Shown here: one piece after another, positions 22,293 to 31,642 of the stretch
Numbering within the stretch: the first letter of the stretch is position 1
Layout: each line of letters begins with the position of its first letter
Notes under the pieces: model-generated
The model's database searches: none
What the model saw: only the letters and a program-made list of their open reading frames with translations
What the model was told of the DNA's origin: nothing
Source of the DNA: Skeletonema tropicum
Taxonomy: Eukaryota; Bacillariophyta; Thalassiosirophyceae; Thalassiosirales; Thalassiosiraceae
DNA length: 64,000 bases
Direction: 5' to 3'
Assembly (NCBI GenBank): GCA_037178625.1
Contig: CM074128.1
Span: forward strand, 3,348,001-3,412,000
Made by a program: the position numbers and the translations under genes

Positions 22293-24059
22293 ATGATGAC
22301 AAGGAGCAAAAGCCTCGTTTACTACGTGCTGCTTTTATGCTGCATCATAGCAGCATTTGTCGTCGGTAATGATGATGATGTCTCCAGAGCGATCGATATC
22401 TGTAGAGATGAACTCAAAGACGATCCTCATTTTCCCAGAGTTCAATATTCACTCGCTCAACTTCTCGATTCTCAAATCCCCAGCGCTGAGGAAATAGATT
22501 TATCTCTGGTAAGAGAAGTGGTTCAGTTGTATCAAGATGTTGGAAATCCACCGAATTTTGTTGAAGAAAAGAGAATACCTCCAGTAAAGGTGCGCTTTGA
22601 ATCTATGATGCGTGCAGCGACGATTGCAAGAGATGTCCTCCGTGAAAGGCAGCAGGCGGTCTCATGCTTCATGCTTGCTATGCATATTGATGGAATAGAC
22701 CAGGTTTCAACTTTGGTTGCATTTGAGGAAGCACTGAAACTGCTTCTTTCCTCGACGGTAGTGAAGAAAGGAGCAAGTATTGATATATTGGGAGAAATTG
22801 AAGCTGAGAAAAACGAAGATCATTTGCAACTAGCATTGCAACTTTGCGATTTTGTTGCAAATAGGTATCCAAATGAACCATTGGTGCATGAATTCAGAGG
22901 AGCTACTTTACGGAAACTACAGCAGTCAAACTTGGCATACCAATCATACGAACAAGCAATGATCAAGTCAAGGGAGCAATACCTCAAATGCAATGCATCT
23001 CATCAAAAAAGTGACGACAAGTGTTTTGTTCAATTGAAAAAGTTTATCAATTCGTCGATACTAGTAGCTGCTGCGGCAAGGGAGGCTGGGATAAGTTTTG
23101 ATGATCAGATGACCTTCTTAACTGCAGTTGAACACTATGCTGCGCCGGTGCTGGCGTCCACTCAAGAATGCGATGATGAAGAAAGACAGACGACTAATGA
23201 TGATATCAGCAGTGAAATGGTTGAATTATACAATAACATGGGTGTGTTGGAGAAAAAGAGAGGATCCCTGTCTGAAGCAATGAAATTCTTTAGAAAAGCC
23301 CTTGATATCAATCCAACAGATGGACATGCTTTGGTACAGCTGGCAAGCATCAGTAGTCACGAGGAAGATTGCAGAATACTTTCTGAAGTCAAAGAATTAG
23401 ATCCCGGGTATGTGGCCGGTCTTTTTGATGGCTACTCTTCCAGATTTGAGTCAGAATTGGTAGATGTTTTGAAGTACGTCGGTCATGAGCTTGTGTACAA
23501 ATCACTTCGAGATGCACTACCAAATGCAACATCCATTCACACTATTATCGATCTAGGTTGTGGAACAGGATTATTGGGTGAGCTGATAGCCACCGAAATG
23601 CCTTGGATCGCTCTTCATGGCACAGATCTCTCCCAAAGAATGGTTGATATTTCGCTCGAACGTAAAATCGGAAGTGGTGGAAGGTCTGTTTACTCGTCTG
23701 TTAGTAATATGGATGCATCTGATTTCCTGTCTAACTTTGACGAGGAGTCGGTAGACTGTGTTCTTGCGTCTGATGTGTTCATCTATATCGGAGATATATC
23801 GAATGTCCTAGATGAATGCATGAAGTGTCTGGTCGAAGATGGTTTAATCGGATTCACGGTTGAAAGCTATGAGCCGACAGATGCCGACAGCGGTCTAAGA
23901 TTATTACCTTCAGGTAGATTTGGGCATTCTAAAGAATATGTATATCGGACCGCTGAACAGCATGGTTTCGATGTACTCTCTTGGAAAGATGCAGTGTTAA
24001 GACAGCAATCCGGCAAGGATGTGAAAGGAGCCGCAGTCATTTTGCAGAAACAGAGATGA
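22293..24059 (+). CDS. TPR-containing SAM-dependent methyltransferase with signal peptide
   Basis: 588 aa from ATG 22293 (MMTRSKS). Residues 5-25 form a hydrophobic signal peptide or anchor. A TPR-like helical region follows; the clearest unit is VELYNNMGVLEKKRGSLSEA...AMKFFRKALDINPTDGHAL (about residues 310-355). The C-terminal class I methyltransferase domain has motif I IDLGCGTGLLGE (about residue 419), an acidic second motif (LHGTDLSQRMVDIS), and VDCVLASDVFIYIGD. This matches the bacterial and algal family in which a TPR precedes a Methyltransf_12/UbiG-like domain beginning LFDGYSSRFE. The substrate is unknown. Entry into the secretory pathway or plastid is predicted from the N-terminus only. 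Confidence 0.82.
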   Translation: MMTRSKSLVYYVLLLCCIIAAFVVGNDDDVSRAIDICRDELKDDPHFPRVQYSLAQLLDSQIPSAEEIDLSLVREVVQLYQDVGNPPNFVEEKRIPPVKVRFESMMRAATIARDVLRERQQAVSCFMLAMHIDGIDQVSTLVAFEEALKLLLSSTVVKKGASIDILGEIEAEKNEDHLQLALQLCDFVANRYPNEPLVHEFRGATLRKLQQSNLAYQSYEQAMIKSREQYLKCNASHQKSDDKCFVQLKKFINSSILVAAAAREAGISFDDQMTFLTAVEHYAAPVLASTQECDDEERQTTNDDISSEMVELYNNMGVLEKKRGSLSEAMKFFRKALDINPTDGHALVQLASISSHEEDCRILSEVKELDPGYVAGLFDGYSSRFESELVDVLKYVGHELVYKSLRDALPNATSIHTIIDLGCGTGLLGELIATEMPWIALHGTDLSQRMVDISLERKIGSGGRSVYSSVSNMDASDFLSNFDEESVDCVLASDVFIYIGDISNVLDECMKCLVEDGLIGFTVESYEPTDADSGLRLLPSGRFGHSKEYVYRTAEQHGFDVLSWKDAVLRQQSGKDVKGAAVILQKQR

Positions 24060-24142
24060 CACTTTACGACTTTAAAAGAGTGCTGTACAACTAATGATTT
24101 GCTACTTCTTGAAGTTTTTTCATTGTCGACCTTGGCGCTAGC

Positions 24143-25529
24143 TTAGATAACTCCACCTCCGTAACCACGCTCATATGCATATCTGTCAGGGTAGTCACGT
24201 ACACTTCCATTTCTCTTCTTAATCAAGCCAGGCCCACGTTTCTTCAACTCGTCTACTGTACCCGTTCCAAGCAATCCCATCGCTCTGTCAAGCTCTACCT
24301 TCAAAATATCGTACGCCTTGATCACACCTTCAGTGCCACCAGCAGCCAATCCATACAGATAAGGCTTACCAACACCAACAGAGTCGGCACCAAGAGCAAG
24401 TGCTTTGCAGATGTCTGTTCCACGTTGTACTCCTCCATCCAAAATGATTTCAACATCAGGTCCGACTGCCTCACGAATGGATGGCAATACATCAATTGTA
24501 GCAGGACTTGTTTCCAATTGCCTTGCACCATGATTTGACACCCACATTGTTGTGAAGCCGGTCTCTACGGCGCGAATAGCATCATCCGGTCTGCATACAC
24601 CTTTCACTGCAGATGGCGCATTCCACTCTCCCAACAACCACTCGGCATCCTTCCAATCAAACTCTGGTGCAATCTGGCTGTTAACAAATGCCGCCAATGA
24701 ATCAGCAGGCACTTCAGTATTGATGCACGCATAAGTGTAGGCTTCATGAGACAAGAAGTCATAGGTCCAGGCCGGCTTCTTAATGGCCTCAATCATTTGG
24801 TTCACAGAATACTTTGGAGGAATTGAGAAGTCATTTCGAATATCACGCTCACGGTTACCATACCAAGTGAAGTCTACAGTCAAAGCCAACGCATCGAAGC
24901 CACCTTCCTTGGCCTTTGCCAACACATCCTTGACCAACTCACGATCCTTCCACACATAAAGTTGGAACACTTTCGGCCCATCAGTTAGCTTACCAATTTC
25001 AGTGATTCCAGTAGTTGCCAATGAAGACAAGCCGTACAAAGTTCCATGATGCTGGGCTGCCTTGGCAGCAGCAGTTTCTCCCTCCCAGTGGAACATTCTG
25101 TTTCCAGCAGTGGGGCATCCAAAGAATGGAAGCTTTACATCTTTTCCAAAAATTTTCGTCGACAAATCGAGAGGGGGCTTGAGACCAGAAAGGATGTGGA
25201 AGTGCATTTCCAGTTCTGAGTATGCATCTTTACCGCGACGAAGGGAAATTTCGTCGTCGGCACCAGCGTCAAGATAGTCAAAGACCATCTGCAGTGATGC
25301 GCAAGAGTTTGAGGTGAGTTTGAGATAACAGTTTCGCTTAAATGATGCATGCAAGTTAGGAACGATCGTTTTTTCTTACCTTGTGAGCACGCTGCTTGGC
25401 ACATAGACGCAAATCAGCAATGTTCACTGCCTTTCGAAGACGAGCCTTGGATGGAGCATCAAAAATGGCATTTAGAGGAATGTGTTTAAGGAGCTTGTGC
25501 ACTCCAAGTTTATGCGGATTGATAACCAT
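24143..25529 (-). CDS. FMN-dependent alpha-hydroxyacid oxidase/dehydrogenase (LldD/glycolate oxidase family)
   Basis: Oxidises L-2-hydroxyacids such as lactate or glycolate. Exons 25529-25380 and 25288-24143 (91-bp intron, GTAAG...GCAG) give 431 aa. The family pattern is clear: FDYLDAGADDE, PTAGNRMFHWEGE, YGLSSLATTG, LTVDF, the lysine region AVKGVCRPDDA, the catalytic His/Arg motif SNHGARQLE, and the phosphate-binding ILDGGVQRGTD...ALGADSVGVGKP. FDYLDAGADDE is closer to lactate dehydrogenases of the LldD type than to plant glycolate oxidase, but the choice is open. The N-terminal 40 residues are basic and could be a mitochondrial presequence. It shares a 672-bp divergent promoter holding a CRE palindrome with the adenylyl cyclase gene. 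Confidence 0.9.
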
Positions 25530-26201
25530 TGCTGCTGTAACTGTGAGAGGTCTATGGTACCGAACAGAGTCTCTAAATGGTCAAAGTGTATCGATTCGTA
25601 CTATCGATGCAGTTGCAACCTTGCCTTCTGTGCTCTTCTGTAGTGTGCAGTATGATGATGATGAAACATGAAAGATTGAGGATTCACTTCTCTCTTCGAT
25701 CTTCATTCGCGTTTATGGCTGACGATGACGTCAGCCATTTTCTTTGTGACGAAGGACATGCGTAATCTTATCCGATCTGATGCCAGTAGTCGCTAATGAT
25801 CGCTACCATGGGGTCCAAATTCTCTATCTTCTTCTTACCTGTTTCCGTTTCTGTAATACTTTCCGATAAGGAGCATCTTCAAGCTGTTTTGCAAAAATTC
25901 TCTTCTGATGGTTTTTCTCTCATGAGATGAATGCAGCGTGCAGCGCGAGGAGTGCAACTAGTAATATCCCAGCACGAAGCGAGCGAAGAGCGAAGGAAGG
26001 GAGCAGCAGGACTCTGGGACTCTGACATTACAGGGCTTTGAGGTCGCTTCATGGAGGGTGACCTGAGATAGGCGTTTTCATAATTTACCGTCGGATTTTT
26101 TGGTGTCACATCACCAAGATAAAATCCATCTTAATTATTAACTTCGAGTTGTGTCCAATCTTAAGGACGAGTGCCGATAAAAGGAACGCACCATTAATAC
26201 A
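25530..26201. promoter_or_regulatory. Divergent promoter, hydroxyacid oxidase / adenylyl cyclase
   Basis: 672 bp between outward-facing starts at 25529 (minus) and 26202 (plus). It contains the CRE palindrome listed next. Short open frames here look like chance. Confidence 0.5.
25726..25733. promoter_or_regulatory. Full CRE palindrome TGACGTCA
   Basis: An exact 8-bp CRE. It overlaps an imperfect 22-bp inverted repeat at 25717-25738 (arms TGGCTGAC / GTCAGCCA). In Phaeodactylum, TGACGT-type elements mediate CO2/cAMP control through bZIP factors. The site lies 193 bp upstream of the oxidase start and 469 bp from the cyclase start. Function here is inferred from the motif only; one such 8-mer is expected by chance about every 65 kb. 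Confidence 0.5.
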
Positions 26202-29200
26202 ATGATTAAGGGCTTGTTAAAAAACAGGAGGAAGAAAGAAGCTGCCGCTGCCCCCGCTCACCCGCCGACATCCATCAGTGTAGGGGAGGGGAATTCTTCC
26301 CATGATGTGGACGACGGCGGCAGTTGTAGCAGTAGTAGCAGTAGTAGTAGTAGTAGCTCCGAGACGTCGAGTGAGATGAGCAGCTTGTCCGAAAAATACA
26401 GGCGCCTCGAAATTGCCCAGTTGAATCGAAATACTGGATCCCCCCAGCCCCCAATGCATTTCATAAATTCGATGCAGAAGAAAAGCGGTGCCTCGGAGGA
26501 ATTTGAAGATCACAAAGCAAACATGATGGCAAAATTAATGAAAAATCACAGCCAAGATATCTCTCAGTCCTTATTGGAGAGGTCGAACTTAATCGAGAGT
26601 ATTATCAGATTGAGCCAGCATGTTACTGGCTGTGTTATTGGGCGTTTATTGGATGATATCACCCGTGATCGGAAGGAGAGAAAAGACAGACTTGATCGAC
26701 GTAGACGGAGAGGGGAAAACCACTCCCAATCTCTCCATAAGTCCTGGAAATCAAATGCGTCCTCAGGGGACAACGACCCCCAGAGAGGGGACCACAACCC
26801 CCTCACTAAATCCTGGATATCCAATTCGTCTGATTGTCGTGAAAGTAATTTGGAAGAAAAAGTACCCGATGGTGACCAACTTTTATCTCCTGACAGTAAA
26901 ATGTCTCCTCTTCAACGTTCCACTACGCAAATTGGGGGGGATGGGTCTAAGTCCTTACCAATATCTCGGAGTCGGGAGAGTGCCCTTCTCTTTGTGGATA
27001 TATCTGGATTTACGAAGCTATCAACTATGCTTGATGTGGACAGTTTCTCAAATTGCATTAACACATACTTTGAAAAGGTCATCAACCAAGTAGCTTCTTA
27101 TGGAGGTGACATTTTGAAGTTTGCGGGTGACGCTATATTTTGTGAATGGAGAGTATCAAGTGACGAAGAAGACGAGTCATTTCAAACCTTGGAAGAGTGT
27201 GTGTTGCAAGCGGCGACTTGTGCTGCTGATATCGTGGGATTGTGCTCTGATTTCAATCTTGTTGGAGATGAAGGAATATCTAGACAGAGATCGTCTCATA
27301 CGGCGTCTACTTTTCGATCATCTGCGGGGACGTTTGAAGATATGCGATCCCTATTGGCAAGGTATGATAGTGAGAGTTCACAAGTGTCCGATTCTCCCCC
27401 CGTTCATAAAGAAAGGAGACGACTGTCAATGCAGGGCCCTGAGAGACGTCCGTCAATGCAGGGCCATGCAGAAATGAGGAGACGACTGTCAATGCAGGGC
27501 CCTGAAGAAATGAGGAGACGTCTGTCGGCTGATACAAAGCGACCATCATTTAAGCGTCGTGTTTCTATTGAGGCTCCGTTTAACAACCGCCCGTCAGTGG
27601 AATCAACCCTCAATGTCAAATGCGGTGTGGGTGTAGGTCACATGGCAGGTGTTCACGTGGGGGATAGTATATCTAGACGAGAATTCTTGATGCTGGGAGA
27701 TCCTATCGACCAAGTAGCTTTAGCAGAGGCTGCCGCCAGTCACGGAGAAGTATTTGCGTCACCTCAAGCTATCTCCTACTTAGCGAAAATGGGAACTGTA
27801 CTAGGTGATTGGGAAGATGATGCAAAACACGGACGCCCGACACGAATAGCAGTCCGTGGGGAAAAGAGATTCAATCCAAGGGAAGAATATAATCTGCGTC
27901 GTGGTGTTGGGCTGCCATTTGAGTGTGAGAAATTACTGCAACACATGGAGGACTTCGATTTTTCAGAGCTCAACTGGCTAAAACGAATGATATCGCTATA
28001 TGTTCACCCGGTTGTTGTAAACGAAGAACATGAGACCTCATCTAATGTGAAACACGAGACGGATTACGAAAGAAATGCAGCTGCAGCTGAGTTGAGGAAT
28101 GTGTACACATGCTTCATCTCACCCAAGATTGACTACAGCTTCTATGGGGACGATAAGAAGGATCAGAAATTGTTTCATCGATTGAATGATATTATGACCA
28201 TAACAACAAGGCATCTCGACAGTGCTCAAGGACATCTGAGACAATTTATTCTCGACGACAAGGGTATTGTTCTCATCTTCACATTCGGCCTGAGAGGAAG
28301 CACATTTCCAAATATGATTGCGCAACGAGCCATCCCTATCACATTTACCATCTGTCAGTCTCTTCAAGATGAGCTTGGCATTAAGGTTGCAGCCGGAGCA
28401 ACGTTTGAAAAGGCTTACTGTGGCGTTGTCGGGGGTATTAATAGGCACGAATTTGCTGTTCTAGGGCCAGCAGTCAACCTCGCTGCAAGGCTGATGTCAC
28501 CAAAACACAACTCTGACGTTATATTGGTTGATAAGAATGTGCGTCTGCTAACAAGTCAAATATTTTTCAGGCCATTGCCAGCCGTGCAAGCTAAGGGTTA
28601 TTCCGATCCAGTTCCGATTTTTCAACCCATGAGAATATCTACGGAGCAGCAAACTAGCAAATGGGGACATGCGAAGAAGAAGTTCGTGGGACGATCTAGT
28701 GAAATCAAACAAATCCTGCACGTGGCACAGGAGATGACGTTAACTAATACGACATCTGAGTTCTTATTCGTGGCGGCATCATCAGGGACAGGAAAGAGTT
28801 CATTGATGGTGCAAGCTACAGAGAGTGTTAGGGCAATGGTGAAGAAGATGAATAAACGCGTGATTGTTACGCGATACATTAGCAATGAGGGCGACTCTAG
28901 AATACCTTTCAGCTTATTCCGATCTATCTTCAGGGATCTTCTCCGCCAAATAAAGCATGAAGACGAAGGTTCAATGAACTCATCGAAAGTGGGGTCAGAT
29001 TTCGAAATCGATAAGGAATGGGATTGTTTGTCGCTTCAGTCGCATTCCACGAAGAGTAGCATAATGAGCACTGATGCCACGAGATTTCGATTCATATGTG
29101 AAGAGCTAAACGCCCCGCCTGAGTTTACCGAGGTGGTGGGGAAAAGGTTATTAGGATTAAAGAGTGGGGTTGGACCTTCGGCCACAGGCAAACCACCTGA

Positions 29201-31574
29201 TCTTGATAAGATTGTCAATTTTATGGCCGACGCGTTCATTCGTTGCACTAAGCATACGGATCTCGTGCTACTAGCTCTTGATGATGTTCACTGGATGGAT
29301 GAAATGTCGTGGAAAGTTGTTCAAGCAATCTTCGAGCGAAGTGAGAACGTTTTGACATTCTGTGGATCACGACCGCCGTCGTCGAATCAATTGGCAGTCG
29401 ATGAAAATTTCTGGTCCGAGTTGCAAGGCAGGTACAAAGAGGAGGGTCGCTATATGGAAATTAATCTTGGTATTTTTTCTGAAGCTGATGCAAAGGAAAT
29501 GATTGCGTACCAGCTCAATGTTAATGAGGAAGAAATTGATGGTAGCTTTTTGCGCAATGTGTTCACATCTTCTGGTGGGATGCCGCATTACTTGAGGTAT
29601 GTTGTAGAGACGATTAAGAGGAATGATCTCACTGTCAGGCTTGATAATGGTTTGATTGGTCTGAAAAGTTCAGAGAGTGCCGAGAGTAAGCTGGGATTCA
29701 AGTCGGTGAATGATTTGCTTCTGTATCGTTTAGATGCCCTCGATTCCTCAGTGCGAACAACATTGCATCTTGCGGCAGTGTTGGGTACCGAATTCGACCT
29801 TTTGGACGCAGCGCTCGCATATGAGGAGATGTTTGACGTTATCGACTCCGACAGGTTTCACTCAGCAATGGAACTCTGTGCACATTTTGACGTAGCGGAG
29901 AAGGAGGGAATATTGGAGCAGGTGCTTTCTTCTTCAAAACATGAAGATGAGTTTGGGGATCCAGTCGATGACGATGATCATCTAGGTGCAGATGTCGAAG
30001 ATGTGATGATAACTCCATCAGCCCGAAAGTCGCATCCACTCTATTCTGACAATCGAAGATATCGATTCACTCATGACTCTTGGAAGACTAGTATCCTCAG
30101 TGTCATGCTCGATGGTAGAAAAGAGGAAATGCACGAACAAATTGCAACGGTATTGGAGAGAGAAATCGTCGAAGAGAGTGACAGCAAAGACGATCTTGAG
30201 AAACAAATACATGTATTCAAGCACTGGAACTTGAGTGGAAATTTCACCAAGGCTGCAGAACTCGCTCTTCAGATCGGTGGCCAGCTTATGATTCTAGGTC
30301 TGAACTCTCAGGCCGACCTTCTTTTCACTGATGTCATTACGAGCCTCAAAAACGAGCAAGGCGGAGTGACATATGGAGGCATTTGCTCTTCTGTTCTCGA
30401 TGCGGTTGAACCCCCTGAGCTTGAGCTTTTAATTAAGGTATTCATTGGGAAGGGCAAAGCTCTCTGCAACTTAGCGAAGGGGAAATCTGGCGCAGAAGCC
30501 TATCAAAGTGCACTTGATGTAAGTTGTTACTTGCTTTATGTCTTGTTTCTTGCTGCTTCTTTTTTCTTACGTAGTTGAAATGCGATTCTTCAGATTCTTC
30601 ACTACACACCTTGTGCATTCGCACCAGAGTTTGATAGGAGCGTTTCTTTCCCAATCTTCAGTGGGTTGTTTTTGGTTCTTAAGATGGGAGTCATCGAACA
30701 GAATGAAGGTGGCAGTTACGAGGTTGGATTGTGCAAACAGTTTGTAGAACAGGCTCGCCTCAACAACGATCCTGTGCACTATGGTCGTGCTCTTGCGATG
30801 CAAGGAGAAACTTTGGCTCGATTAGGAAAATTTGAAGAGGCCCTGGAGAATTTGGAGACAATCAAGTCAATTTATGACATTGAGACACAGCACGCAGCTA
30901 TATGCAAAGCGTATGGAAGCGATAGGGTTGGCCAGGCGTTTTCACACAGCGTCAATTGGAACCACGCGCTTGGAAGAACTGATGCAGCCCTTGCAACTTG
31001 CAAATATATAGTTGAAGAAATTGTGCCGAAAAGTGATCCTAAAAATGCGCACAATACATTTTGCCTTCTCTATTCGGTGATGGTGACCATGAAGGAACAT
31101 GGTAAGGCACTAGAAGCGCGCGACTTATTTATCGCTACTATTGTGGCTCCTTTCGAGGAGCACTTCGGTTCTGGCGGGAGTACTTTCACCAAACCTATGT
31201 GGCAACCCATCTTGATGGTCCTTGATATGCAGGGTAATTCAGACAAAGAAATTGAGCAAATTGATGAGTACTTGGACTGGGCCATGGATGACAGTAGTTA
31301 TGCGCTTAAATCAGTGATCGAGGGTGCAATGGGGAATTTTTCTGCAACACCTTTGGCCATGTTTGCTGAAGTCCCTTTTTATTTAGCAAAAAGGGAGGAA
31401 GTTGATTTAGAGAAGAGAAAGCATCTAATTCAAACTGCATGCACGCAGATGGAAAAGTCTCTCGAAAATGCACAAAAATGTATCCCGTACGCCAAATGGT
31501 ATGCTCAAGAAAAGCTTGCCGCGATTAGGGCGCTCTCAATGGAGCTGGATCGCAGTAACTCGACAGCCACATAA
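26202..31574 (+). CDS. Soluble-type adenylyl cyclase (class III, ADCY10-like) with AAA-type ATPase and TPR region
   Basis: Makes cAMP from ATP; animal relatives are activated by bicarbonate and Ca2+. Exons 26202-30518 and 30594-31574 (75-bp intron, GTAAGT...TTCAG) give 1,765 aa. The first cyclase domain starts near residue 260 (LLFVDISGFTKL, metal Asp; FAGDAIFCEW, second Asp) and is split by an insert of about 110 residues bearing repeated RRxS motifs. It resumes at VKCGVGVGHMAG...FLMLGDPIDQVA. A second, more divergent cyclase domain follows (about 620-800, EFAVLGPAVNLAARLM). Then comes an NTPase domain with Walker A SSGTGKSS (about 859) and Walker B LLALDDVHWMD (about 1023). The TPR-like C-terminus includes FPIFSGLFLVLK. 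A poly-Ser tract is encoded near 26323-26361. There are no membrane segments. Confidence 0.93.
27415..27535 (+). repeat. Internal coding repeat with RRxS motifs
   Basis: Inside the adenylyl cyclase gene, a short unit with CTGTCAATGCAGGGCC recurs three times and degenerates into a fourth. It encodes RRRLSMQGPE, RRPSMQGHAEM, RRRLSMQGPEEM and RRRLSADT. Two or three related sites follow (KRPSF, KRRVSI, NRPSV). All fit the basophilic (PKA-type) phosphorylation consensus. Confidence 0.85.
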
Positions 31575-31642
31575 TTATTGCGTAATTAATGAAAACTTTT
31601 TGTATTAAGCGAGATGTAACTATCATCAGTGTGCTAATTAGG

